Source of the DNA: a virus
IMG/VR virus record: IMGVR_UViG_3300030098_006138
Span: 7,832 to 28,535 of that record
DNA length: 20,704 bases
Direction: 5' to 3' (one strand)
The translations under genes and the position numbers were made by a program. Positions 12,689-20,704 of this stretch are shown here, piece after piece (the stretch's first letter is position 1; each line of letters starts with the position of its first letter). The notes beneath the pieces are model-generated. The model was not told where the DNA came from, did not search any database, and worked only from the letters and a program-made list of their open reading frames with translations.

Positions 12689-14077
12689 ATGGCAACAAGT
12701 AAGTATGTGCCACAAACCGGTGGTGCGATGCAAGGTGGCTTATCAATTAATGATAGTCGCAGAATATTTAATTTTGGTGATAGAGTAGCAGAATTAGCTC
12801 CTCAACAATCACCTTTTTTCACATATTTAGCTAAGGTAGCTAAGAAAGCAACAAACGACCCTGTGTTTAAGTTTCTTGAACAGCGTCATCAATGGCAAAG
12901 AAGAAACTTTGAAGTTGAAACAGCAATGACAGGTACAGGTAGTGATGTCCATGAAGCTTTAACAGGTGGAGATACTGGAACATTTACCAATAATAACGAC
13001 ATGGCACTTGACCTTGATTGCGGCTATGATAAATATGGTAATATCAAGGCAGGTCAATCATGTGATTTTATTTTGCCGGGACAAGTTCTTGCAATAGCTG
13101 ATAGTGGTGGGACTGTAAGGCATTTAAAATTAAAACCAAATGCTCCAATTACTCATGCCGGTGGTACAGGTAAAACTACTATTACGCTATATACCCATTC
13201 TACTACTACTTGGTATGTAGAGCCTGTTGGAACATGGACTGCTTCTGTTTCTTTTGATGCTAATGCCAAAGGTCAGGTAGTTGGTAGTGCATGGGCTGAG
13301 GGTTCAACAGCTCCAGATGGTTGGGAAGATGCTCTGTTTGATAGAGAAGGATACTGTCAGATTTTTAAGACAGGTATGAAATTATTCTCTAACACAAAAA
13401 GAGCTACTGTTTACCGTGGTATTGCTAATGAGTATCAAAGAGTGTGGCAAGAAAAGTTAATGGAACATAAAATGGATTTAGAGCATGCATTCCTATTTGG
13501 ATTAGGTGCTTCTAATGAAGTGACTAATGCTGGTCCTGTAAGATATACTCATGGTATTCTTCCTTATACAGAATCAAATGGTAAAGTTTATAACTTTAAT
13601 TATTCTTCTTCAGGCTATGATGCTTTCTTAGATGCAATGGAAGATTTCTTTGCTCCTGAGTCAGGTAATAGTGGAAATAAACTTGTATTAGCTTCAAGAA
13701 AAGTTATCACTTATCTTAATAAGTTAGGTAACGGCTCTTTCTTGAATAATACTATAGGGGCTTCTCAGTATAACTTAGATGTTCAGAACATTAAAGGTGC
13801 CTTTGGTCATACTGTAACTAAAGTAAATACTATTTATGGTAATTTACATTTTGTTCCAGACCCATTACTTCGTGGATTATGGGAAGATTATTGTGTAGCA
13901 GTAGATATGAAGAATGTTGCTTATAGACCTTTAGCAGGTAATGGTATAAATCGTGATACTTTCATAGAAACTAACATTCAAGCTAATGATGAAGATGGTA
14001 GAAGAGACCAAATCATTACTGAAGCTGGTTTAGAAATTAGTTTACCTGAAACTCACGCAATCCTTAAATGGAGTTAG
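12689..14077 (+). CDS. Major capsid protein (HK97-fold, SU10/P22-like group candidate), 462 aa
   Basis: Directly after the scaffold with a good AGGAG site. The N-terminus INDSRRIFNFGDRVAELAPQ then SPFFTYLAKVAKKATNDPVFK resembles major capsid proteins found with P22-type portals in environmental phages. An inserted beta-rich domain (about residues 85-200: LPGQVLAIADSGG, TTITLYTHSTT, GTWTASVSFDA) lies before the helical spine (RGIANEYQRVWQEKLMEHKM). The C-terminus (ITEAGLEISLPETHAILKWS) is a plausible axial strand. The family name is a judgement from pattern; major capsid by gene order is firm. A 147-aa putative decoration protein follows after nine bases. Confidence 0.88.
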   Translation: MATSKYVPQTGGAMQGGLSINDSRRIFNFGDRVAELAPQQSPFFTYLAKVAKKATNDPVFKFLEQRHQWQRRNFEVETAMTGTGSDVHEALTGGDTGTFTNNNDMALDLDCGYDKYGNIKAGQSCDFILPGQVLAIADSGGTVRHLKLKPNAPITHAGGTGKTTITLYTHSTTTWYVEPVGTWTASVSFDANAKGQVVGSAWAEGSTAPDGWEDALFDREGYCQIFKTGMKLFSNTKRATVYRGIANEYQRVWQEKLMEHKMDLEHAFLFGLGASNEVTNAGPVRYTHGILPYTESNGKVYNFNYSSSGYDAFLDAMEDFFAPESGNSGNKLVLASRKVITYLNKLGNGSFLNNTIGASQYNLDVQNIKGAFGHTVTKVNTIYGNLHFVPDPLLRGLWEDYCVAVDMKNVAYRPLAGNGINRDTFIETNIQANDEDGRRDQIITEAGLEISLPETHAILKWS

Positions 14078-14086
14078 GAGTATATT

Positions 14087-14530
14087 ATGGCTTGGACTAA
14101 AACAAGTATAGGCAATGGATGGTCTAAATTAACCGAAACTCAATCAGCTTTAGCAGCTGGTACTTCAGCTGGTGTTACAAGTAGTGCTATTACTGGTTCA
14201 ATGTTAAATGAATTAGCAAAAGCAGGAAGCTATCTTCTTGAAGTTGTTATTCCTGATACAGGAACAGTTGTAGCTGATACTTCTATTCATGGAGCTCAGA
14301 GTGATGGTACTACATATCAAAGTATTGCAACTGATATAATAGCTGACCAAAACCAAAACACTACGAAAGTTTATCATCAAAATGGCGTATCTTCGAGTGG
14401 TTTGAAGTTTAACAGCACTAAAGATAGTGGTAGTGGTACAGCTGCTATTACATATAATGTTGTATATTGGGATAATGGTCCAGCTCAAGCTGATATGACT
14501 ATTGCAGGCATAGGTGCTGACCCTTCTTAG
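14087..14530 (+). CDS. Head decoration/stabilisation protein candidate, 147 aa
   Basis: Follows the major capsid gene with a good TAGGAG site. The protein is Ser/Thr/Gly/Ala-rich and mostly beta (YLLEVVIPDTGTVVADTS, AAITYNVVYWDNG). It has no cysteines or membrane segment, in keeping with an outer-capsid decoration or head-stabilising protein. A hairpin terminator lies about 20 bases after the stop, so this gene closes the highly expressed head block. Function is inferred from position. Confidence 0.6.
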   Translation: MAWTKTSIGNGWSKLTETQSALAAGTSAGVTSSAITGSMLNELAKAGSYLLEVVIPDTGTVVADTSIHGAQSDGTTYQSIATDIIADQNQNTTKVYHQNGVSSSGLKFNSTKDSGSGTAAITYNVVYWDNGPAQADMTIAGIGADPS

Positions 14531-14548
14531 GAAGGTAATTATTAGTAT

Positions 14549-14576
14549 AGGGGCAGTTTACTCACTTTCTGCCCCT
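14549..14576 (+). terminator. Intrinsic terminator/attenuator after the capsid block
   Basis: AGGGGCAG pairs with CTGCCCCT around the 12-nt loop TTTACTCACTTT. It is followed by a short, interrupted T-rich stretch (TTTACTATATCTT), so termination is probably partial. Its place after the capsid and decoration genes fits down-tuning of the connector and tail genes. Confidence 0.75.
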
Positions 14577-14593
14577 TTACTATATCTTAATTA

Positions 14594-15583
14594 ATGGGAA
14601 CACCCGTATCAAATCCAGTAGTAGAAAATGTAAGCTTTACAGCTCAAATAGGCTATTATGCAGGTTCAACAGGAAGTTACACTAATGAAATAGCACAATG
14701 GCTTAAAGATGGAGTAAAGGATGTTATAAGAAAAATCTCCATTGTATCTCCACAGAAGTTAAGCTTATTTACATCTACAGAAGCAGTTACTAATTCAGGC
14801 TTAACTTTGACAACTCCTTATGTTTTTCATGTATATCAGGGTACAAAAACGGCTACAGAACTTCCGTTAGAGCATAGGCATCAAGCTGCCGATGCAAGTA
14901 GTATTTATTATGCTACATTGGAATCCCCTGTTTATTATATATCTGAAAACAAGTTATACAGACTGCCTGAGAGTAATACTGCAGGTTATGCTGAAATAGT
15001 TAAATATAGCACTCCTAATGATTCAAGCTCCCCATCTATAGACTTTTTTCCTGAACAATATTATCCATATGTAGTTTTATATGCATCAGCTAATGTTCTT
15101 CATGCTAAAATGGTAGCCAAAATGGGAGATGCTGATATTTTAGATTCTTTAAATAAGGCTAAAGATGCTGTGACTGCTTTTAAAAATGATATAGATGAGC
15201 AATTAGATGAATCAGATACTGCAGATGATTTTAATCTTGTAGATACATATATAACAACTGCTTATAATTACCTGACAGATTGGACACAAATAACAGCAGG
15301 TAAAAACTTTGACTTTGAAGCTATGCAGGAAGATGAAGATGTTGAGTTAGCACAGACAGCAATGAGTGGTGCTCAATCTCAGCTTAATTTAGCTTCCCTA
15401 CTTCTTAACAGAATACAAGGTCAGGTTCAAGTAGCCAGTCAATATCCCCAAGTAGCACAGGGATATATTAATGCTGCTCAAGGCAAGTTGAGTTTAGATA
15501 ATGCAGAATATCAATGGCTTACAAGTCAATTAGCCTATGTGAGACAAAAATATGAAGAAGGGTTTATCCCAGAACAGAAATGA
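14594..15583 (+). CDS. Head-tail connector/structural protein candidate, 329 aa
   Basis: No firm family. The N-terminal half (ENVSFTAQIGYYAGSTGSYT, EIAQWLKDGVKDVIRKISIV) and the helix YPYVVLYASANVLHAKMVAKMGDADI resemble proteins encoded just after the capsid gene in environmental phages, where they are usually taken as connector or head-completion proteins. The C-terminus is long and helical (QSQLNLASLLLNRIQGQVQ, GYINAAQGKLSLDNAEYQW), probably coiled coil. The ATG at 14594 lies 18 bases after a terminator hairpin and has no Shine-Dalgarno, which is unusual for this genome. The stop overlaps the next start in ATGA form. Confidence 0.6.
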   Translation: MGTPVSNPVVENVSFTAQIGYYAGSTGSYTNEIAQWLKDGVKDVIRKISIVSPQKLSLFTSTEAVTNSGLTLTTPYVFHVYQGTKTATELPLEHRHQAADASSIYYATLESPVYYISENKLYRLPESNTAGYAEIVKYSTPNDSSSPSIDFFPEQYYPYVVLYASANVLHAKMVAKMGDADILDSLNKAKDAVTAFKNDIDEQLDESDTADDFNLVDTYITTAYNYLTDWTQITAGKNFDFEAMQEDEDVELAQTAMSGAQSQLNLASLLLNRIQGQVQVASQYPQVAQGYINAAQGKLSLDNAEYQWLTSQLAYVRQKYEEGFIPEQK

Positions 15584-15861
15584 CACAAAAAGAACTTATA
15601 GAATTAGTACAGCAACATCACCCTCATATGAGGAATACAGAGATAAGAAAGCTTCTTGATAGAGCTCAAGCTAATTTCTGTATTGAAACTGAAATACTTG
15701 AAAAGCCTTATACTACTTTAAGTGTAGCTGATAAAAGATATTATACATTAAATGATGAAGTGATAAAGGTGCTATCTGTTCAGTTTGATGATGTTGAGAT
15801 ACCGAGATTAATGTTTAAAGATGGGTATAGACTGCCCATCGAAGATGATGAGTTTGTATAA
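15580..15861 (+). CDS. Head-tail adaptor candidate, N-terminal part, 93 aa
   Basis: Starts MTQKELIELVQQHHPHMRNTEI, a helical region, then a beta segment SVADKRYYTLNDEVIKVLSVQF. It ends soon after FKDGYRLPIEDDEFV. The layout looks like the first half of the ~200-aa adaptor proteins seen in related phage neighbourhoods, in which a helical start is followed by 'YYTL...ikv..v.fd....IP'. The next gene continues the pattern with a different frame. The stop and next ATG share a base (TAATG), so the two halves may be made in fixed ratio. Adaptor role is inferred from order. Confidence 0.55.
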   Translation: MTQKELIELVQQHHPHMRNTEIRKLLDRAQANFCIETEILEKPYTTLSVADKRYYTLNDEVIKVLSVQFDDVEIPRLMFKDGYRLPIEDDEFV

Positions 15862-16232
15862 TGGCACAAAGATTTTATTATATAGATGGTAATAGATTAG
15901 GTCTTGTACAAGATGGAGCATCTGTTACAAAAAATAATGTTACACAGAATTATGTTAGTGTTACTGAGGCTAAAGAAATTCGTATATTTGCAGTAGCAAA
16001 AGCTAACAAATTTAAAGAAGATGTAGTAACTGACACTCCTCAGATACCTGAACAATTTCATGAATCTTTGGCTTTTAAAGTAATAGCTATGGGTTATAAA
16101 GACCCAAGGAATTTAAATATAAACTTAGCACAATATTTTGATGGAGAGTTTGATAAGTGTTTAAGAATGGGCAAGAAGCATGCAAGGTCTCAAAAAAGAA
16201 GAGGTGGGGTTATTATACCCCATGAGTATTAA
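15861..16232 (+). CDS. Head-tail adaptor candidate, C-terminal part, 123 aa
   Basis: Begins MAQRFYYIDGNRLGLVQDGA and carries TPQIPEQFHESLAFKVIAMGYKDP, then a helix AQYFDGEFDKCLRMGKKHARS and a basic KRRGG stretch. 'YYIDGNRLGLV' and 'P-x-IP-x-QFHE-x-L' appear in the second half of adaptor-type proteins, so this gene and the preceding one may be halves of a single ancestral gene. It starts by a one-base TAATG overlap without its own ribosome site, and it overlaps the next gene the same way. Confidence 0.55.
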   Translation: MAQRFYYIDGNRLGLVQDGASVTKNNVTQNYVSVTEAKEIRIFAVAKANKFKEDVVTDTPQIPEQFHESLAFKVIAMGYKDPRNLNINLAQYFDGEFDKCLRMGKKHARSQKRRGGVIIPHEY

Positions 16233-16393
16233 TGGCTTGGGTTGAAGAAAGAGCAATCCCTAATTGGGCTGATGAAAGATTTGATGAGAAAGACGGTACA
16301 TCAAAATTTCCTTTAGAGATTCATTTTGATTATACACTTAGCTATAATTTTAGTTCCGGATGGGATGAAGAAGAAGACCCTTCAGAAGGATAA
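16232..16393 (+). CDS. Small hypothetical virion-region protein, 53 aa
   Basis: From ATG 16232 to TAA 16393, linked to the upstream gene by a TAATG overlap. The protein MAWVEERAIPNWADERFDEK... is strongly acidic and aromatic, ending SSGWDEEEDPSEG, with a beta-like middle (FPLEIHFDYTLSYNF). There is no homologue I can name. The clean overlap and the next ATG three bases after its stop support a real gene. Confidence 0.6.
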   Translation: MAWVEERAIPNWADERFDEKDGTSKFPLEIHFDYTLSYNFSSGWDEEEDPSEG

Positions 16394-16396
16394 TAT

Positions 16397-18016
16397 ATGC
16401 CAACATTAACATCAGATAATATAGCTGGAGTATGGACAAAATTAGTCTTTACTACAGGTGACGGAAAACTTAAAGATACCTCTGGAGGTGGAACTACTGA
16501 TGCAGAAATAACTTTAACTGCACCTCATATAAATGAAGCCGTAGATTTAACCTCTACATCTACCGAATTAAATGCTCTTGATGGTATTGACTTTGCAACA
16601 GGTGGAGCAGCTAAACTTAATCAAGCTATAGCAAGAGACCAGATAAATAATGCTCTTGGTACTGCTAAGGCTTCTACTAATCTTACTCTTGATGCTAATA
16701 AAGATGCTACTGCTATAAGAAATCTTACAGGAACAGGCACTTTTCAAGCAGGTATTTTAACAGCAACTTCAACAGGAGCTATTCCTGCATTAACTTCTAC
16801 TACATCAGTAACTACTCCTCTTGTTACTAATTCAGGTGCAGTTGATTTAACAGCTGGTGCTACCTCTACTTGGAAAACTACTTCAGGAAATATAGTTGTA
16901 GATTCTAACGCAGGTACACTTACTTTAGATGGTCATTCAGGTATAACTATTGATTCACAGTTAGGGGCTGTTTCTATAGATGGTACTAATATCAATATAG
17001 GTATAGCCGAAGATACTCCTATTGATATAGATGCCTCTACTCTTGATATAGATGCTTCTACTTCTATAGAAATAGATACTGCAGATTTATCTATAGATTC
17101 TACTGATACAACAAATTTAACAATGACTGCTAATGCTCATGCAGATAAGACTATGACAATAGCAGCTTCTAATAGTGGTGCTGGTGATGGTAAGATAGCT
17201 ATTACAGGTGATACTATTACTTTTACAGGCACCGTGGTAGGGGATAATAATACTACTTATTCTTCGGCTAATTTTTTAGCAAATGGTGCAGCAACTACTC
17301 TTGGAGCTACAACTACTGTTACAACTGCATCAAGTAAGGATTTTTTAGTAAGTGGTGCAGGTCTTGCAAATTTAACTTCTACAGCTAATTCTACTAATGC
17401 AGTATTGCTTTATGCAAATTCAGCCGATTCTAAGGTAAATATAGAAAGTAATGTTTCTACAGCGTCTGACAGTGTTAGACTTAAATCAAATAATGGTGGA
17501 GTAAAGATATTAGCAGAACATACTGATGCTAATGGTAAAGTTTTAATACAAGGTAATGGTTCAGGATATGGTATAGATTTACTTGGTAATGCTGCTCCTG
17601 TGCAAGTTACAAGAGGTAGTACGGGTAAAACGGACCATTTAAGGATTGCAAATACTGCTGATAGCTATTATTCTCATTTTGGAGCTGTTATTAAAGCAGT
17701 TTCAGTTGGACATGAGCTGCAGATGACTTTTGGGGAATCTGAGAAATATGCTTTACTTTTTATAAGAAAAAGAGGTGGTGGTGTTGCAGCTAACTATGCT
17801 CTTGGCATGGCTTATGTATCGAGTGGCAATGTAGCAAGTTGGATTAATATAGCTCCAAGTAGTGGAGGTCTTAGTCCAGCAGCGTTATCTACTCCAACTG
17901 ATTTTAAATTAAGAATACCTACAGGTGAAGTTGCAAATTCTACTGTAGAAATAACTCAATTAGGTGGAGGTAATTTTATCTCGGCTCTTGCATCTGTAAC
18001 TTCAGTTGGTGGATAA
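16397..18016 (+). CDS. Repetitive tail-fibre-like structural protein, 539 aa
   Basis: Likely appendage or tail fibre. The N-terminus contains LTSTSTELNALDGIDFATGG, a segment repeated in many marine-phage fibre proteins. The middle is Thr/Ser/Ala/Asp-rich, low in Cys and strand-forming, including heptad-like repeats IDIDAST, LDIDAST, IEIDTAD, LSIDSTD (bases 17022-17105, with a 21-nt period) consistent with a beta-helix shaft. The last ~100 residues (HFGAVIKAVSVGHELQM, KYALLFIRKRGGGVAANYAL) have a different composition and may be a globular tip. AAGGATAA precedes the ATG. Function is inferred from repeats and location. Confidence 0.65.
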   Translation: MPTLTSDNIAGVWTKLVFTTGDGKLKDTSGGGTTDAEITLTAPHINEAVDLTSTSTELNALDGIDFATGGAAKLNQAIARDQINNALGTAKASTNLTLDANKDATAIRNLTGTGTFQAGILTATSTGAIPALTSTTSVTTPLVTNSGAVDLTAGATSTWKTTSGNIVVDSNAGTLTLDGHSGITIDSQLGAVSIDGTNINIGIAEDTPIDIDASTLDIDASTSIEIDTADLSIDSTDTTNLTMTANAHADKTMTIAASNSGAGDGKIAITGDTITFTGTVVGDNNTTYSSANFLANGAATTLGATTTVTTASSKDFLVSGAGLANLTSTANSTNAVLLYANSADSKVNIESNVSTASDSVRLKSNNGGVKILAEHTDANGKVLIQGNGSGYGIDLLGNAAPVQVTRGSTGKTDHLRIANTADSYYSHFGAVIKAVSVGHELQMTFGESEKYALLFIRKRGGGVAANYALGMAYVSSGNVASWINIAPSSGGLSPAALSTPTDFKLRIPTGEVANSTVEITQLGGGNFISALASVTSVGG

Positions 18017-18052
18017 TAAATGCCTTAGTTAGTTAATAAAAATTACTTTTCA

Positions 18053-18067
18053 TGCCTTGTCAAGGCT
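18053..18067 (+). terminator. Weak hairpin between fibre and next virion gene
   Basis: GCCTT pairs with AAGGC across a 3-nt loop (18054-18066). Only a short stem and no U-run (TTAAAC) follow, so at best an attenuator. Recorded as the only structure in the 77-base gap. Confidence 0.25.
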
Positions 18068-18093
18068 TAAACAACTCTTAGAAGGGAGATAAT

Positions 18094-18432
18094 ATGGCAG
18101 CAATAACCTCAACACCAAACCCAGCACCAAGTGCTCAAAAGTATACTGTTAAAGAATCGGGTAACTTAGGACTTGGACAGGCTGGTTCCTCTTTTGTAAA
18201 AACAGCAACATCAGCTCTTTCAGGTGTAAATGTAGTAGCTATAACAATTATAGAAGATGCTACTTTTAGTGAATTAACTGCAAGAGATACTATTGTAGCA
18301 GGTGTATCTGCAGCAGGTGTATCAGGAGATGCTATTGACAATAGCCTTACATTCCCTGCAGGTGTAACCATATATGGTAGTTGGACTAATATAAATGTTA
18401 GTGCAGGCTCAGTTATCTGCTATCATGGTTAA
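18094..18432 (+). CDS. Small virion-associated protein candidate, 112 aa
   Basis: Starts with a strong AGAAGGGAG site. The region ITIIEDATFSELTARD followed by SLTFPAGVTIYGSWTNINVSAG matches a beta-sandwich-like pattern ('I-x-x-L/IED-x-x-F-x-x-L... TFPAGVTIYG') common in small proteins next to fibre genes of aquatic phages; exact role is unknown. Cysteine is limited to the C-terminal CYHG. A fibre-tip or tail-associated component is the best inference from its position between the fibre-like protein and the lectin-like proteins. Confidence 0.6.
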   Translation: MAAITSTPNPAPSAQKYTVKESGNLGLGQAGSSFVKTATSALSGVNVVAITIIEDATFSELTARDTIVAGVSAAGVSGDAIDNSLTFPAGVTIYGSWTNINVSAGSVICYHG

Positions 18433-18435
18433 TCT

Positions 18436-19965
18436 ATGTTAGGATTAGGAAATACTCTTAGAAAGGCAAGCGGAGCCCTTTCCTCTTATGTTAGAGATGG
18501 TCTTAAACTCTATATGCCTTATAACTCTCCTAAAGAAGTCAAGTTTGTAGGACAAGGTAGTACATCTTTTGATGGCAGTGATGACTATATAGATTGTGGA
18601 ACAGACTCATCTTTAACTGTTGGTACTTCTGATTTTACAGCTTGTGCATGGGTAAAATTATCTTCTAAAGGAGGTAGTGATTATCATGATATAGTTGCAA
18701 GAGGTGATACTTTAAGTACTGGTAATGGTTGGGGTTTAAATTTTAATGAAACTAATAATGCTATATATTTTGATATAGGTAATACTTCATCAGACCATAG
18801 AGATAATATTACTTCTGGTAATAATGTATGGGAGTATAATAAATGGCATCATATAGCAGTTTCAAGAGTTAATAGCACTAATATGATGAATATGTATCTT
18901 GATGGTGTTCTTATTAAGTCATTAGCAAATAATGATATAGATGACATAGGAGATAGTAGCTCAAATTTTCGCATAGGAAGGTCTGATGACACAAGATATG
19001 CTAAGGGCAATATCAAAAATGTAGGTTTTTGGAAAAGAGCTTTATCTGCTACAGAAGTACAGAATGTAATGTATAAAACTTATGATAATTTATCAGGAAC
19101 TTTAAAGCAAGGGATGGAGTCTTGGTGGAGTTTAGATAATATAGCAGGATGGTTAGGAACAATTACTGCTATAGATTCTAATGGAACTAATCATGGCACC
19201 AATAGTGGTTCTACTCCAAACACTTCTCTCTATGGTGGAGTCACTCCACTTATTCCAAGAGGTGTAGATAATGCACCAACAGTACAAGCAGATGCTATAG
19301 GTACAGGGTATGCAAGTTTTATTGCTTCAGGTGATGATTATATAGATTGTGGAGATGCTGTATCAGGTATATCTGATTATCCTTTTACAGTAGCAGGATG
19401 GTTTAGAGCAGAATCAGTAGGTACAGATGGGTATTTATTCTCTATTAGTGATTTAAGTGAATCTGATGTATATTACGGAGTTTATGTTAGAAAAACTGCT
19501 GGTGAAGGTGAGTTAAGAATAGTTGCGAGAAATACTACAACTCAAGAAGTAGATACAGGTGTAGCTGATGAGTTTAATGATGATACTTGGCATCATTTTG
19601 CAGCAGTATATACAAATGCTACTGATATGAAACTTTATACAGATGGAATATATCGTGTTCAACAAACTACAAGTGTAACATTTAATAGTGGTACTGATTC
19701 TTTTGCTATAGGCATACGGAAAACAAGTGGTGGATTAGATAAAGAGTTTCAAGGAGATATAAAGAATGTAGGCATATGGTCTGGTGCTTTAACACAACCA
19801 CAGATACAATCTATAATGGAAAAGACTTATTCAGAACTTACATCAAGTGAAAAGACTAATCTTACAAGTTGGTGGGGATTGGATACAGAAACTGGTACAG
19901 ATGGACAGGCTGGAACAGGTGGGGTAAAAGATGAGCATGGCTCTAATCATGGGACTTTAAACTAA
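18436..19965 (+). CDS. Tandem LamG/concanavalin-like lectin protein, 509 aa
   Basis: Predicted adhesion or receptor-binding protein. Two LamG/Con A-like domains are visible, about residues 45-205 and 290-470. Each carries FDGSDDYIDCG or SGDDYIDCG, a strand ending in W (TACAWVKL, TVAGWFRA), KWHHIAVS or TWHHFAAVY, DGV or DGI (YLDGVLIKS, YTDGIYRVQ), and a final GNIKNVGFW or GDIKNVGIW. The shared KTYDNLSG/KTYSELTS plus SWWSLD/SWWGLD linkers show that the protein arose by internal duplication. The start at 18436 has no ribosome site and lies three bases after the upstream stop, implying coupled translation. The stop shares a base with the next gene. LamG modules bind glycans, so a role in host recognition is likely. 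Confidence 0.75.
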   Translation: MLGLGNTLRKASGALSSYVRDGLKLYMPYNSPKEVKFVGQGSTSFDGSDDYIDCGTDSSLTVGTSDFTACAWVKLSSKGGSDYHDIVARGDTLSTGNGWGLNFNETNNAIYFDIGNTSSDHRDNITSGNNVWEYNKWHHIAVSRVNSTNMMNMYLDGVLIKSLANNDIDDIGDSSSNFRIGRSDDTRYAKGNIKNVGFWKRALSATEVQNVMYKTYDNLSGTLKQGMESWWSLDNIAGWLGTITAIDSNGTNHGTNSGSTPNTSLYGGVTPLIPRGVDNAPTVQADAIGTGYASFIASGDDYIDCGDAVSGISDYPFTVAGWFRAESVGTDGYLFSISDLSESDVYYGVYVRKTAGEGELRIVARNTTTQEVDTGVADEFNDDTWHHFAAVYTNATDMKLYTDGIYRVQQTTSVTFNSGTDSFAIGIRKTSGGLDKEFQGDIKNVGIWSGALTQPQIQSIMEKTYSELTSSEKTNLTSWWGLDTETGTDGQAGTGGVKDEHGSNHGTLN

Positions 19966-20704
19966 TGGCTACTACAATAACAACATTAACAGAAAATTTT
20001 GCTGCTTCTCTACCTCAAAAGAAAGGCGACCCACCAAACTTAGGTACAGTTAAGTCAGGTAGAGCATTAGCTTTTGATGGAGTAGTAGATTATTTAGAAA
20101 CTCCTTCAATACATTCATTCGATGAAAAATCAAGTATAACTATAACTTGTTGGGTTTATATAAATTCAGCTCCAAGTGGTATAGCTTATTTAGTATCTTT
20201 GCCAGAAACAGTTATTGGTAGTAGAGGTGTTGATATACAAGTTGATGCAGATGAGATAATTTTTAGTATTTACACTCATAGCGATAGCAGTACTTCGGAT
20301 ATTAAATATACATTTAATACAGGAGTTTGGTATAGAGTAGTTCTTACTTATGATGGTACAGATTTAAAAGGCTATATAAATGGTAGCTTAGTAGGTGCTA
20401 ATTCTGTTACTGTAGGTTCAGGTATAAAGCATGCTTCTTCAAGTTTATATATAGGTCAATTTAGTTCATCTGCTGGCACGATATATTTAGATAGCAACCT
20501 TTCTGATGTCCAAGTATGGGATGCAGCTTGGACTTTAACAGATGTAACAAATGATTATACTCATCCAGAGATGTTAGCACATACTTTAAGTGGTACATCT
20601 TTAACAGAGTCTAATTTAAAGATTTGGTATCCAATGACTGAAGGTAATCCTGAAAGTCCTCAGACAACTATATTTGATGGTAGTCCTAAAGTGTTGGGTA
20701 GTGA
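19965..20704 (+). CDS. LamG-like lectin protein, partial, runs off right edge
   Basis: Starts by a TAATG overlap with the preceding lectin gene and remains open to the window end (246 codons). A third LamG-like domain is visible: VVDYLETPSIHSFDEKS, TITCWVYINS, GVWYRVVLTYDG, LKGYINGSLV and LYIGQFSS, then LSDVQVWDAAW. It is related in layout to the two domains upstream but lacks the paired HH after W (WYRV instead of WHH). It continues with LKIWYPMTEGN, similar in place to the SWWSLD linkers. It is probably another receptor-binding unit; the C-terminus is unknown. Confidence 0.7.
   Translation, partial: MATTITTLTENFAASLPQKKGDPPNLGTVKSGRALAFDGVVDYLETPSIHSFDEKSSITITCWVYINSAPSGIAYLVSLPETVIGSRGVDIQVDADEIIFSIYTHSDSSTSDIKYTFNTGVWYRVVLTYDGTDLKGYINGSLVGANSVTVGSGIKHASSSLYIGQFSSSAGTIYLDSNLSDVQVWDAAWTLTDVTNDYTHPEMLAHTLSGTSLTESNLKIWYPMTEGNPESPQTTIFDGSPKVLGS

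Noticed and set aside
15780-15861. Programmed -1 frameshift joining the two adaptor-like genes
   Set aside because: No heptamer in the proper frame (TTTAAAG is out of phase) and the TAATG overlap already explains coupled translation.
1-20704. CRISPR array or insertion sequence
   Set aside because: No regularly spaced direct repeats and no transposase, or inverted repeats with a transposase, anywhere in the window.

Overview
The window is a stretch of an AT-rich double-stranded DNA tailed-phage (or prophage) genome, cut at both ends. The evidence is a terminase / portal / scaffold / major capsid / head-tail connector / fibre series on the plus strand, facing away from a compact cluster of small overlapping genes on the minus strand. 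Many genes start after AGGAG- or AAGGA-type ribosome binding sites, which points to a bacterial host with ordinary Shine-Dalgarno use. The fibre and LamG proteins, and the small virion-like proteins, resemble those of phages from marine and other aquatic metagenomes. The host cannot be named from the sequence.

Layout. (1) 1-7084, minus strand, read right to left: an 82-aa protein with its own terminator; a run of very small proteins (71, 59, 53, 46, 71 and 67 aa); then a four-gene ubiquitin-like conjugation cassette. The cassette holds a beta-grasp ubiquitin-like protein (83 aa), a large protein with an E2-like Cys motif (571 aa), a JAB/JAMM metalloprotease (281 aa) and an E1/ThiF-like adenylyltransferase (238 aa). 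It overlaps directly into a small ssDNA-binding-like protein, followed by two hypotheticals and a Sak4-like RecA-fold ATPase that runs off the left edge. (2) 7085-7344: a divergent control region with a large hairpin, overlapping palindromes (likely an operator) and a candidate promoter. (3) 7345-20704, plus strand: TerS, TerL, P22-type portal, scaffold, major capsid, a head-decoration candidate, a terminator, three or four connector genes, a repetitive fibre-like protein, a small virion protein and tandem LamG-type lectin genes. The last of these is cut by the right edge.

The most interesting content is the complete Ubl-E2-JAB-E1 set encoded by a phage. It is translationally chained to a presumed recombination/replication module (SSB-like protein and Sak4). 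This resembles prokaryotic ubiquitin-like operons such as the PRTRC cassette, and suggests that the phage tags, or removes tags from, proteins during early infection. The second unusual feature is a set of minus-strand intergenic RNA hairpins with 10-14 bp stems. Most of these stems are perfect only when G-U wobbles on the minus-strand transcript are allowed. Four of the elements close domains of about 73-96 nt.
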